A stretch of DNA of 64,000 nt from DATEOR01 sp035296905 (lineage in GTDB: Bacteria > Actinomycetota > Thermoleophilia > Gaiellales > Gaiellaceae), in NCBI GenBank assembly GCA_035296905.1, contig DATHAA010000027.1, forward strand, positions 1 to 64,000, read 5' to 3'. The position numbers and the translations under genes were made by a program. Position 1 is the first letter of the stretch. Every line of letters starts with the position of its first letter. Shown in pieces: positions 27,626-35,611 of this stretch. The notes below the pieces were generated by a model, which was given only the letters and a program-made list of their open reading frames with translations, did no database searches and had not been told where the DNA came from.

Positions 27626-27932
27626 GCGCCAGCGGGTCGATGCCCGGGTTCAACGCGAGCAGGTCGTCCACCGTGGTGTCGAACTTCGCCGCGATCGACT
27701 CGAGCGTGTCGCCCCCCTTCACCCGGTAGATCTGCTTCTTCTTCGAGGTCGTCGTCCCGACGGTCGTCGTCGTGTCCGGCGCGCTCGTGGTGGGGAGCAC
27801 GGTCGTCGGCGTCTGGGGGTCGCCGTTCAGCCCCCGCTCGATGAGGATGACGAGAATCGTCGCCGCAAGAAAGAACGCCGCCGGAGCGGCGATGCGGTAC
27901 ACCCACGTCCGGTATTTCGGGTCGGTCACCAT
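27594..27932 (-). CDS. LysM-domain membrane protein
   Basis: 112 aa: short cytoplasmic N-terminus, one transmembrane helix (about 14-31), a threonine-rich linker, and a C-terminal LysM domain (about 66-112; YRVKGGDTLESIAAKFDTTVDDLLALNPG). It probably binds peptidoglycan outside the membrane. ATG 27932 overlaps the end of pyrF by 7 bp. Confidence 0.85.
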   Translation of the reverse strand: MVTDPKYRTWVYRIAAPAAFFLAATILVILIERGLNGDPQTPTTVLPTTSAPDTTTTVGTTTSKKKQIYRVKGGDTLESIAAKFDTTVDDLLALNPGIDPLALSPGQKIRVA

Positions 27933-28855
27933 CCGGAAGCCGCCCAGACCTCGCTTCGGAGCCGCGCGGCCTCGGCCGCGGCCGCCTTGCGCCAGTCCGC
28001 CCCGTCGACGCGGAACGCGTAGATGACAGCGCGCGAGACCGGCACGAGCGCGCTCGCCGGCCCGCTCGTGAACGCCCTCGCCACGTCGGCGGGCGTCGCC
28101 CCCTGGGCACCGATCCCCGGCAGGAGGAGGACTGCCTGCGGCATCAGCCGCCGCGCCTCCGCGACAGCACGGGGATGCGTCGCTCCGACGACCGCGCCGA
28201 CGCTCGACAGCCCGCGTTCTCCGACGAGCCCCGAGCCCCACTCGTTGACGAGCTCCGCCACCTGGTGCCAAACGCGGCGCCCGTCGGAAAGGGCGAGATC
28301 CTGGATGTCGGCGCTGCCCGCGTTCGACGTTTTCACGAGGCAGAAGAGCCCCGCGCCCGAGCGCCGGCACGCAGCGAGGAACGGCTCGACGGAGTCGCTG
28401 CCGAGATACGGGTTGATGGTGAGCGCGTCCACGGGCAGCCGCCCGTCTTCGCCGGCCTCGAGGTAGGCATCCGCGTACGCCCGGGCGGTCGAGCCTATGT
28501 CGCCACGCTTCCCGTCGGCCACGACAAGGAGCGTTGCTGCGCGCGCGTAGTCGCACACCTCCTCGTAGGCCCGCATGCCGTCAGCGCCGAGCGCCTCGAA
28601 GAACGCGACCTGGAGCTTCACTCCGACCACATACGGAGCGACGGCGTCGATCAGTCCGCGGCAGAAACGCGCGCAAGCGTCCGCTGCCGCACCGCGGCTC
28701 AGGTACGTCTCGCCGCGAAGCTCGACCGGGAGGAGCTCGGGCCGCGGATCGAGGCCCACCAGCAGCTGACTGCGCTTCGCATCAACGGCATCGGCCAGGC
28801 GGTCCGCGAACGTCGAAGCCGCTGTGTCGACCCCGGCCTCGAGGTTTTGCGCCAT
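27926..28855 (-). CDS. pyrF: Orotidine-5'-phosphate decarboxylase, type 2
   Basis: Final step of UMP synthesis. 309 aa, the longer actinobacterial/myxococcal form, with the catalytic VADGKRGDIGST motif and the LLPGIGAQGATP phosphate-binding loop. pyrE lies 2.4 kb away on the same strand, separated by unrelated genes. Confidence 0.94.
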   Translation of the reverse strand: MAQNLEAGVDTAASTFADRLADAVDAKRSQLLVGLDPRPELLPVELRGETYLSRGAAADACARFCRGLIDAVAPYVVGVKLQVAFFEALGADGMRAYEEVCDYARAATLLVVADGKRGDIGSTARAYADAYLEAGEDGRLPVDALTINPYLGSDSVEPFLAACRRSGAGLFCLVKTSNAGSADIQDLALSDGRRVWHQVAELVNEWGSGLVGERGLSSVGAVVGATHPRAVAEARRLMPQAVLLLPGIGAQGATPADVARAFTSGPASALVPVSRAVIYAFRVDGADWRKAAAAEAARLRSEVWAASGW

Positions 28856-28900
28856 GGAATGAGCTTACTAGCGTTCTCCGCTGGCGCCTCCCGGAGCGGG

Positions 28901-29083
28901 CTAGTGCTGCGGAGGAGGTTCGTGCGGCGACCCGGGCGCGTCGATTCCCCGCGGATCGTCGGGCGAGCTGGGCCGCTCGAGCGAGTCGTCGTCTTCGTCG
29001 GGCGCGGCCGGCCCACCGGGGATCCCCGGATCCTGGGGCAGGTCCTCATCGGGCGTCTCCGGCACTGGCCGTTGTTCGCTCAT
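28901..29083 (-). CDS. Small acidic, proline-rich disordered protein
   Basis: 60 aa from ATG 29083, dominated by Pro, Asp, Glu, Gly and Ser, with no predicted fold. The start lies inside the 3' end of the nuclease fusion (38 bp overlap), so translation is probably coupled. No family recognised; it may be a spurious frame, although the composition differs from shadow frames here, which are arginine-rich. Confidence 0.45.
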   Translation of the reverse strand: MSEQRPVPETPDEDLPQDPGIPGGPAAPDEDDDSLERPSSPDDPRGIDAPGSPHEPPPQH

Positions 29084-30746
29084 CGTCGGGGACGTACCCG
29101 CGTTCGAGGTCGGCCATGCGTACGACCTCCAGCTCGGGCGGAGGACGGCGCAGAAACGACCCGACGAGGAGGAGCTCGTCGGCGTCCTCGGGTGCGACCG
29201 ACGCCTCACGGGCGCGCGCCTCGGCCAGCCCTGCCTCCAGCTCGATGCGAGCGGCTGGCCCGCGCGGCAGCGTGCGCACCGCCGCCATCCGCCCACCGGA
29301 GACGAAGACCGCGCGCCGAAACTCCGGCTCGACAGCAGGCGCAAGAAGGCAAAGCCGTGCGGCGCGCAGCCGTTCGAGCTCGGCGAGGTCCGCGACGACC
29401 TGCTCGAGCGCGGAGATGCGGTCGCGGAGGCGTGCCGCGTCCTCGTAGCGCAGGGACTCCGCGAGATCGTGGAGCTTCGCGCGGAGCCGGGGCAGCGGCC
29501 CTCCGGAGGAGAGCGCGGCGAGCTCGCTCTCGCTCGCGCCCTGGAGCGCCCGCGCTGCGAGCTCGGCGCGGCGTCGGCTCCGGATGGGCCCGAGCGGCGA
29601 CGGCGTCGAGCTGACCACGATCCGATCCGCGCGCCTCCCAAAGTACAGATAGCGGTCCGGACGCGACGAGCGCGCGTTCGCGGGCGGCCGCTCCTCGCGG
29701 ATCAGGCGCAACTCCTCGAGCGCGGCTTCGAGCTCGGAGCCGAGAACGCGCCACTCGATGCGCTCGACCGCGGCGAGAGCGGCCTCCACCGCGGGGCGTT
29801 GCCTGTCGCTCCGAAAGTACGAGCGCAGCCGCTCCCGCAGGTTGCGCGCCCGGCCCACGTAGAGGATCTGGTCTCCCTTGCCCACGAAGAGATAGACGCC
29901 TGGCGACGACGGGGCACCGAACGCGAGCGCGCGCTTGTCGTAGACACGACGCGTGCGCGGCGCGGCGAGCCGGCCGAGATCGGCGACGGTGCGGGCGCCT
30001 CGCTCCTGGGCGATGCCGATCAGCCGCAGCAGAATCTCCGCTGTCGCCTCGGCGTCCGGAAGCGCGCGGTGGCAGGGCTGCGTCGAGGTCCCGAAGAAGT
30101 GCGATAGGGAACTCAGGCTCGCCCGGGCGACTCGCCCGGCCAGCAGCCGTCGCGCCAGCCCGACGGTGTCGATTACCGGAGCGGCGAGGCGGCGGCCCTC
30201 CACGAGCTCGACCTCCCGGTCGAGGAAGCCGATGTCGAAGCGGGCATTGTGAGCCACAAGCACAGCTCCGGATGCGAAGTCGAGGAAGCGCTGCACGGCC
30301 AGCACGGGCGACGGGGCGCCCGCGAGGTCCCGGTCCTCGATCCCCGTCAGCGAGGTGACGACCGGCGGGATCGGAACCCCGGGGTCGACGAGCGTCTGGA
30401 ACGTGCCCGTGTGCGTGAGGCCCTCGAGCCGCACCGCTCCGATCTCGCAGATCGCGGCGCGGCCGGGCCGAAGGCCGGTCGTCTCGAGGTCGACGACAAC
30501 GTACCGCGCGGCTTCGAGCGGCAGCTGTTCGGTCGAATCGTTCGCGAGCGCGACCGTCGAGCCCCGCCAGGCAAGGCGCGCGTCACCGCTGACGACGTCG
30601 TCGAGCAGGCTGTGCGCGAGGCCAGCCGGCGCGAAGGCGAGGGCAAAGAGAGCCCGCGCCGCCTCCTCCGCTGCGACGGGCGCGCGCCGCTCCTCGACCA
30701 GATCGACCAGCCGGTCAGCGGCGTCGAAGGTGAGCTGCGCCTCCAT
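29046..30746 (-). CDS. DnaQ-like 3'-5' exonuclease fused to UvrC/Cho-type GIY-YIG endonuclease
   Basis: 566 aa. After about 75 residues, an exonuclease domain (VVVDLETTG motif I, VAHNARFDIGFL motif II, HRALPDAEAT motif III; about 80-245). Then a GIY-YIG nuclease (GVYLFVGKGDQILYVGRARNLRERL; about 285-365) and a UvrC-like region with a UVR-type coil (LRYEDAARLRDRISALE). The same order is found in mycobacterial proteins such as Rv2191. It is likely a DNA repair nuclease. ATG 30746 is preferred because an SOS box lies directly before it; an upstream GTG at 30770 would put that operator inside the gene. Confidence 0.88.
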   Translation of the reverse strand: MEAQLTFDAADRLVDLVEERRAPVAAEEAARALFALAFAPAGLAHSLLDDVVSGDARLAWRGSTVALANDSTEQLPLEAARYVVVDLETTGLRPGRAAICEIGAVRLEGLTHTGTFQTLVDPGVPIPPVVTSLTGIEDRDLAGAPSPVLAVQRFLDFASGAVLVAHNARFDIGFLDREVELVEGRRLAAPVIDTVGLARRLLAGRVARASLSSLSHFFGTSTQPCHRALPDAEATAEILLRLIGIAQERGARTVADLGRLAAPRTRRVYDKRALAFGAPSSPGVYLFVGKGDQILYVGRARNLRERLRSYFRSDRQRPAVEAALAAVERIEWRVLGSELEAALEELRLIREERPPANARSSRPDRYLYFGRRADRIVVSSTPSPLGPIRSRRRAELAARALQGASESELAALSSGGPLPRLRAKLHDLAESLRYEDAARLRDRISALEQVVADLAELERLRAARLCLLAPAVEPEFRRAVFVSGGRMAAVRTLPRGPAARIELEAGLAEARAREASVAPEDADELLLVGSFLRRPPPELEVVRMADLERGYVPDDERTTASAGDAR

Positions 30747-30763
30747 GCGAACATATGTTCGCA
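30746..30763 (-). promoter_or_regulatory. LexA SOS box in front of the nuclease fusion
   Basis: A perfect 18 bp palindrome, TGCGAACATATGTTCGCA, containing the CGAAC-N4-GTTCG core bound by LexA in Actinobacteria and Bacillus. It touches the ATG at 30746, so the transcript is either leaderless or starts translation slightly downstream. Confidence 0.85.
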
Positions 30764-30784
30764 CAGCCACCGGCCGGAACGAGA

Positions 30785-30810
30785 GACGGGGGCCCGCGTG
30801 GGCCCCCGTC
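30785..30810 (-). terminator. Strong hairpin after the HU gene
   Basis: An 11 bp perfect GC-rich stem with a 4 nt loop, 24 bp downstream of the HU stop. The sequence after it on the minus strand (TCTCGTTCC) is only weakly T-rich. It also isolates the SOS-regulated promoter from HU transcription. Confidence 0.65.
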
Positions 30811-30834
30811 GCAATTTCACCGGAAGGAGGGGTG

Positions 30835-31110
30835 TTACTGCTTGAGCGCTTGCTTCAACTGGCTACCGGCGGAGAACTTCGGAACACGAGCCGCGGGAAT
30901 CGTCACCTTCTGGCCGGTGCGGGGGTTCACGCCCTGCCGCTCTTTGCGATGCTGGGGCGAGAATTTGCCGAAGCCCGTGAACGCGACTTGCTCGCCGCCC
31001 TTGAGAGCCTCGGTGATCGAATCGAGGAACGCATCGACCGCCTTCGTGGCGTCCCGCTTCGAGAGCCCGCTCTTCGCTGCCACCCTGTCGGTGAACTCGG
31101 CCTTTGTCAC
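30835..31110 (-). CDS. hup: HU-family DNA-binding protein
   Basis: Nucleoid protein of 91 aa, with KSGLSKRDATKAVDAFLDSI dimerisation helices, VAFTGFGKFSPQHRKERQGVNPRTGQKVTIPA including the DNA-bending arm, and no long lysine-rich C-terminal tail as seen in mycobacterial HU. GTG start preceded by GGAAGGAGAGGG, a strong Shine-Dalgarno, consistent with high expression. Confidence 0.96.
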   Translation of the reverse strand: MTKAEFTDRVAAKSGLSKRDATKAVDAFLDSITEALKGGEQVAFTGFGKFSPQHRKERQGVNPRTGQKVTIPAARVPKFSAGSQLKQALKQ

Positions 31111-31155
31111 TGCCCTCTCCTTCCGTCAACGTTCATTGCTTAAGAAACCGCGAGG

Positions 31156-31185
31156 ACCCTAACAGCAACGCCTGATAGCACGCAA
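31156..31185 (-). promoter_or_regulatory. Candidate sigma-A-type promoter for HU
   Basis: On the minus strand TTGCGT (31185-31180) and TAGGGT (31161-31156) are spaced by 18 bp, about 45 bp upstream of the HU start. Both are partial matches to TTGACA and TANNNT. Confidence 0.35.
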
Positions 31186-31207
31186 CCATGCGGGTTTGCG
31201 GGTCTTT

Positions 31208-31738
31208 TCAGCCCGGCAGGATGTCGGAGGCCGTAAAAATCGGCACGAGGCGGACCGCTTTGCGCGCGAGCGCGTCGGCCCCTCCCTCCTCCCGATCGAC
31301 CACGCAGACCGCAGTCCGGCAGACGAGCCCGGCCTCCCTGAGCGCCTCGACCGCCTGCTCCGCGGCGCCCCCGCTGGTGACCACGTCTTCGACGAGACAG
31401 ACCTCTTCGCCCGCCTCGAACTCGCCCTCGATCCGCCGCTCGGTCCCGTAGTCCTTCGCCTCTTTGCGGACGATGAGGAACGGGAGGCTTCCGGCGAGCG
31501 AGGCCGACGCCGCGAGCGCGACCGCGCCGAGCTCGGGTCCGGCGAGGCGTCGCGCGTCCGGGGCCGACTCCCGCACGCGGGCAGCGATCCGCGCGCCGAG
31601 CTCCTTCAGGAGATCGGGCCTCGTCTCGAAGCGGTACTTGTCCAGGTAGTAGCTCGAGCGGCGCCCGGAGCGCAACACGAAGTCCCCCTCCAGAAGCGCG
31701 TGCTCACGGAGGAGGCCTGCGAGCTCTGCGTCCGTCAT
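31208..31738 (-). CDS. pyrE: Orotate phosphoribosyltransferase
   Basis: Makes OMP from orotate and PRPP. 176 aa with FVLRSGRRSSYYLDKY near the start and the PRPP motif CLVEDVVTSGGAA. Overlaps the small membrane-anchored gene upstream by 4 bp. Confidence 0.94.
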   Translation of the reverse strand: MTDAELAGLLREHALLEGDFVLRSGRRSSYYLDKYRFETRPDLLKELGARIAARVRESAPDARRLAGPELGAVALAASASLAGSLPFLIVRKEAKDYGTERRIEGEFEAGEEVCLVEDVVTSGGAAEQAVEALREAGLVCRTAVCVVDREEGGADALARKAVRLVPIFTASDILPG

Positions 31739-31944
31739 CCCCGCGCCGACGCGAGCGCGCGGCGGGCGAGTGGAAGAAGCCGGTCCCCGTCGGCGGAGCC
31801 GGCCTCGAGCGAGACCATCGAGCCGTCGGCGAAGTAGACGTCGACGTGCTCGCGCTCGACCTGCGTCTTCGTCCGGACGAAGACGATCGCGCCGGCAAGC
31901 GCAGCGCCCGCTGCGAGGAGCCCGACGGCGCTACGAGCTTTCAC
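31735..31944 (-). CDS. Small membrane-anchored hypothetical protein
   Basis: 69 aa: one N-terminal hydrophobic helix (about 5-23), then a short domain with HVDVYFADGSMVSLEAGS. Overlaps the roadblock gene upstream (14 bp) and pyrE downstream (4 bp), so it is tightly coupled in this run. The motif looks conserved rather than random, but I cannot name the family. Confidence 0.6.
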   Translation of the reverse strand: MKARSAVGLLAAGAALAGAIVFVRTKTQVEREHVDVYFADGSMVSLEAGSADGDRLLPLARRALASARG

Positions 31945-32368
31945 TCTCGGCCTCCTCGGTCTTCTTCGTGGTCGTCCGGCGGCGCGTGGCGGTCTTCGTC
32001 GCCTTCGCGGCCTTCGCCTCCTCCTCGCGCTCGAGCATCCGCAGGCAGGTCTTCAGGTCGTAGAAGACGAGGCCAACGGTCGGCCTCGGCTTCGTCACCG
32101 CTGCGACGAGATGCCGGTCGTCCTTGGCGACGAAGACGGAACCGTCGACCGCCGCGCCCTCGACCTGGACGAGGGGATCCGAGCCTGACTCGGTGCGGAC
32201 TTCGTCGGCGGCAGCGACAAGCTCGGCGGCGGCTTCCGCGAACGATTTCGCGGCGGCGTCGTCAGGGAGAGTCGAGGCGACTACCGACCCATCGTGGTCG
32301 GCGAGAACCGCCGCTTCGATCTGCGCGGAGATCTCGGTGAGATCGGCGAGAGCTTGCGCCGCGTCCAT
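31931..32368 (-). CDS. Roadblock/LC7-like domain protein with basic tail
   Basis: 145 aa. Residues about 5-112 resemble a roadblock/LC7 fold (GSVVAST, VQVEGAAVDGSVFVAKDDRHLVAAV), used in Actinobacteria with small GTPases and sensor kinases. The last 30 residues are a low-complexity Lys/Arg/Thr/Glu tail. No GTPase partner gene is adjacent. Confidence 0.6.
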   Translation of the reverse strand: MDAAQALADLTEISAQIEAAVLADHDGSVVASTLPDDAAAKSFAEAAAELVAAADEVRTESGSDPLVQVEGAAVDGSVFVAKDDRHLVAAVTKPRPTVGLVFYDLKTCLRMLEREEEAKAAKATKTATRRRTTTKKTEEAESESS

Positions 32369-32422
32369 GCGGGAGGAAGCTACCACAGGCCTGACAGGCG
32401 GGAGCCCTACACTCCGGGCGGC

Positions 32423-33232
32423 GTGCATCGCATCGTCTCCAAGTTCCTCGCAGACCGTGGAACGCATCTCGCGGCGATGATCGCCTACTTCGCGCTCCTC
32501 TCGTTCGTGCCTCTTCTCTTCCTCGCGCTCTCGCTGACCGCGCTCGCCGGCCAGCAGACGGAGTCGAGCTACCTGGTCGAGGAGCTGCGGCGCGCCTTCC
32601 CCGCGAGCTCGGTCGACCGCCTCCTGAGCGTCGTCCGCTCGATCCAGGACCAGGCCACGTCGATCGGGATCATCGGCGGCATCGCGCTCCTCTGGGGCGC
32701 GCTCGGCTTCTTCAGCGTGCTTGAGTCCGCGTTCAACATCGTCTACGGGCTCCCGAACCGCTCCTTCGTGCGCCAGAAGCTCCTCGTGCTGTTGCTCGTC
32801 GCCGGGTCCCTTGCCGTTCTCTTCGTCGCGCTCGTGGTCGGCTCCGTCGGCGTCGACCTCGTCCACAACGCGGGAGTCGCCAGTGGTGCCCTCTCCTATG
32901 TCTACGCGCTCGCCATCTCGACCGCGCTCATCTTCGGGCTCGTCTGGACGCTCTACAACCTGCTCACGAACGCGGCGCTCACGTGGGGTGAGACCTTCCC
33001 GGGCGCCGTCTTCGCCACCGTGCTCCTCCAGGCGAGCTTCCAGGCTCTCCCCGCATTCGTCCGCCTGACGAGCGGCGACCTCGTCACGCTGCAGGCCTTC
33101 GGCGGCCTTGTGCTCCTGCTCTTCTGGCTCTACCTGATGGCGAACGTGCTCGTGCTGGGAGCCGAGGTCAACTGGTGGTTCCGATACGGGCGCGCGGCGG
33201 CGGACGAGCTCGAGACCGCCGGGACGGCCTAG
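32423..33232 (+). CDS. YihY/BrkB family membrane protein
   Basis: 269 aa with six hydrophobic segments and the family pattern: an N-terminal HLAAMIAYFALLSFVPLLF helix, WGALGFFSVLESAFNIVY, and the C-terminal LLFWLYLMANVLVLGAEVN block. Formerly called ribonuclease BN by mistake; the function is unknown. GTG 32423 fits the family start. Divergent from the roadblock gene. Confidence 0.85.
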   Translation: MHRIVSKFLADRGTHLAAMIAYFALLSFVPLLFLALSLTALAGQQTESSYLVEELRRAFPASSVDRLLSVVRSIQDQATSIGIIGGIALLWGALGFFSVLESAFNIVYGLPNRSFVRQKLLVLLLVAGSLAVLFVALVVGSVGVDLVHNAGVASGALSYVYALAISTALIFGLVWTLYNLLTNAALTWGETFPGAVFATVLLQASFQALPAFVRLTSGDLVTLQAFGGLVLLLFWLYLMANVLVLGAEVNWWFRYGRAAADELETAGTA

Positions 33233-33642
33233 CCGGCCGCGAGCCGCTCTTCGAGCGCGGCCATGACCTTCTCCTCGATCTCCGGCTGGTGCTCGAGGAG
33301 GCTGCGGAAGGACTGGCGCGTGAGGACGAAGAAGCGAAGCGGCGAGGCCGCTCTCACGGTCGCCGTGCGACGGGCGTTGTCGTAGATCAGAGCGATCTCG
33401 CCGAAGAAGTCGCCCGCGCCGAGGCGCCTGATCTCCTTCCCGTCTTGCGTGACTGAGACGTCGCCCTCGACGATGACGAAGAACTCGCGCCCGAGATCCC
33501 CCTCGCGCGTCAGGGCCTTGCCCTCGTCGACCTCGAGATCCTCGGTCGCCTTGGCGAGCTCGCCGAGCTCCTGCCTGGAGAGCGCGGCGAAGAGCGGAGC
33601 CTTCGCGAGCGCATCGACCTTCGTGTCGTGCGGGAAGAGCAC
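33229..33642 (-). CDS. Stand-alone cyclic nucleotide-binding domain protein
   Basis: 137 aa consisting of one Crp-type cNMP-binding domain (REFFVIVEGDVSV, GAGDFFGEIALIYDNARRTATVRA, where the phosphate-binding cassette has GEIAL and RRTA). No DNA-binding helix-turn-helix follows, so it is a sensor module. Ends 4 bp inside the convergent yihY gene. Confidence 0.85.
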   Translation of the reverse strand: MLFPHDTKVDALAKAPLFAALSRQELGELAKATEDLEVDEGKALTREGDLGREFFVIVEGDVSVTQDGKEIRRLGAGDFFGEIALIYDNARRTATVRAASPLRFFVLTRQSFRSLLEHQPEIEEKVMAALEERLAAG

Positions 33643-33651
33643 GCGCGGAAT

Positions 33652-34248
33652 CTACATCTCCCCGGGCGCCTCGCCTACCCCCGCGACCAGAGCGCGTGTC
33701 GCGGCGGCTCGGTGGCTGTGCGCCCGCTTCCATTCGTTCCCGAGCTCCGCGACGGTGCGGCTCTCGCCGGTGGGGACGAAGACGGGGTCGTAGCCGAAGC
33801 CTTCGGCGCCCTTCGGCTCGGTCGCGATCTCGCCTTCGAGCGTCCCAGTGCCGCGGAGCTCCCGCCCCTCCGGCGTCACGACGACGAGCTCAGAGACGAA
33901 GCGAGCGCCGCGGTCTGCGCCCTCCGCGCCGGCGAGCGCCTCCAGGAGCTTGGCGACGTTCTCCTCGTCTGTCGCGTCCTCGCCCGCGTAGCGGGCCGAG
34001 CGGATCCCGGGAACCTCGCCGAGCCAGTGGACCTCGAGCCCCGAGTCCTCTCCGATCGTCCAGCGGCCTGGCTCGACGCTCTGAGCGAAGCGAGCCTTCG
34101 CGGCCGCATTCTCGTGGAAGGTCGCTCCGGTCTCTTCGGGCATCTCGACGTCCCCGAGCGGCTCGATCTCCCAGTCGGGCAGGAGCGCGCGAAGCTCGCG
34201 GAGCTTGCCTTCGTTTCGCGACGCGAAGACAGCGTCTACTCGTCCCAA
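33652..34248 (-). CDS. rdgB: RdgB/HAM1 non-canonical purine NTP pyrophosphatase
   Basis: Removes dITP/XTP from the nucleotide pool. 198 aa with ASRNEGKLRELRALL, GEDSGLEVHWLGEVPGIRSARYAG and the C-terminal GYDPVFVP and AHSHRAAA blocks. The only suitable start is TTG 34248, which overlaps the MgtC gene end by 13 bp; the upstream open frame is a shadow of mgtC. Confidence 0.92.
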   Translation of the reverse strand: MGRVDAVFASRNEGKLRELRALLPDWEIEPLGDVEMPEETGATFHENAAAKARFAQSVEPGRWTIGEDSGLEVHWLGEVPGIRSARYAGEDATDEENVAKLLEALAGAEGADRGARFVSELVVVTPEGRELRGTGTLEGEIATEPKGAEGFGYDPVFVPTGESRTVAELGNEWKRAHSHRAAATRALVAGVGEAPGEM

Positions 34249-34922
34249 CGAACAGCCAGAACCTCGTCCAACTGAGACAGGTGCTCGACCACCTCGCGCC
34301 CGGAAACCGACGCCGGGAGGATGACCTCGAGGCGGAGCTCCCGGCCCTCGTCGCCGGCCTCCTCGAGGTGTATCCGCTCCACCTTGGCGCGCCGCGCCTC
34401 CAGCATCGCCAGCACGGGAGCAAGGGGCTGCTCGGGACGCAGGTCGACCTCGAGGCGGCCGGCAGCCCGCCGGCGCGCGACGATGTGGCCCTCTGCCCAG
34501 CGGAGGGGGCCAAGCCCGAAGAGAACGACCCCGGTCCCAAGGAGCGCGCCCGCGTAATACCCGGCCCCGACCGCCATCCCGATCGCGGCCACGACCCAGA
34601 GCCCGGCGGCGGTCGTGAGCCCCCGGATGTTGAGGCCCTGGCGCATGATCGCGCCGGCGCCGAGGAAGCCGATCCCCGTGACGATCTGTGCCGCGATCCT
34701 GGAAGGGTCGGCGCGGACGACGTTCGAGCCGGCGATGAGGAAGTCGTTGAAGCCGTAGGCGGAGATGAGGGTGAAGAGCGCTGAGCCGACGCCGACGAGC
34801 ATGTGCGTCCGCAGGCCCGCGGCCCGCTCGCGCCATTCGCGCTCCAGGCCGACCAGCCCGCTCAGGGCGGCGGCCACGACGAGCCGGAGCGCGATCTCGC
34901 CGATGGAGATGTCGGGGATCAT
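34236..34922 (-). CDS. MgtC/SapB family membrane protein
   Basis: 228 aa: four or five N-terminal helices with the conserved LSGLVGLEREWRERAAGLRTH and GIGFLGAGAIMRQG motifs, then a soluble C-terminal ACT-like domain (about 140-228). Linked to magnesium limitation and intracellular survival in other bacteria; actual role here unknown. Overlaps rph by 4 bp. Confidence 0.85.
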   Translation of the reverse strand: MIPDISIGEIALRLVVAAALSGLVGLEREWRERAAGLRTHMLVGVGSALFTLISAYGFNDFLIAGSNVVRADPSRIAAQIVTGIGFLGAGAIMRQGLNIRGLTTAAGLWVVAAIGMAVGAGYYAGALLGTGVVLFGLGPLRWAEGHIVARRRAAGRLEVDLRPEQPLAPVLAMLEARRAKVERIHLEEAGDEGRELRLEVILPASVSGREVVEHLSQLDEVLAVRWDE

Positions 34923-35611
34923 GCGGCCGCCTTCGACTGGATGCCGAAGATCTGTTCGATCCCCGCGGCAGCGAGGTCGATGAGGCGGTCGAGCTCCTCG
35001 CGCGTGAACGCGTTCCGCTCGGCGGTGGACTGCACCTCGATGAGCCGGCCGTCGCCCCGCATGACGACGTTCATGTCCACGTCCGCGGTCGAGTCCTCGC
35101 CGTAGTCCAGGTCGAGGAGCGGCTCGCCTTCGACGATCCCCACGGAGATCGCGCCGACGCGCTCAACGGGAGCCGGAAGCCCCTTGCGCTTCGCGGCGCG
35201 GGCGAGCGCGATCCAGGCGCCGCTGATCGCGGCCGTTCTCGTCCCGCCGTCAGCCTGGATCACGTCGCAATCGAGCCAGATCGTGCGCTCGCCAAGCTTT
35301 TCCAGGTCGTAGGCGGCGCGGAGCGAGCGGCCGACGAGGCGCTGGATCTCCACGGTGCGGCCGCCCTGCCGGCCGGAGCGGGCCTCGCGCGCGCTGCGCT
35401 CTCCGGTCGAGGCGGGAAGCATCCCGTACTCCGCTGTCATCCAGCCGCGCCCGCTCCCGACGAGCCAGCGCGGCACGCCTTCCTCGATCGACGCGGTACA
35501 GAGAACGCGCGTCTTCCCGAAGGAGATCAGTACCGAGCCGTCCGCCTGCTCGACGAAGTCGGGGACGACGTCGATCTGCCGGAGCTCGTCCGGTCGCCGG
35601 CCTTCGCGCAT
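34919..35611 (-). CDS. rph: Ribonuclease PH
   Basis: Phosphorolytic trimming of tRNA 3' ends. 230 aa with GRRPDELR at the start, GKTRVLCTASIEEGVPRW, EYGMLPAST and DCDVIQADGGTRTAAI. Its ATG overlaps the murI stop by one base. rph-rdgB with murI is a widely conserved order; here mgtC is inserted between. Confidence 0.96.
   Translation of the reverse strand: MREGRRPDELRQIDVVPDFVEQADGSVLISFGKTRVLCTASIEEGVPRWLVGSGRGWMTAEYGMLPASTGERSAREARSGRQGGRTVEIQRLVGRSLRAAYDLEKLGERTIWLDCDVIQADGGTRTAAISGAWIALARAAKRKGLPAPVERVGAISVGIVEGEPLLDLDYGEDSTADVDMNVVMRGDGRLIEVQSTAERNAFTREELDRLIDLAAAGIEQIFGIQSKAAA

Noticed and set aside
31111..31207. tRNA gene between pyrE and HU
   Set aside because: No cloverleaf arrangement; the gap is explained by the HU promoter and Shine-Dalgarno.
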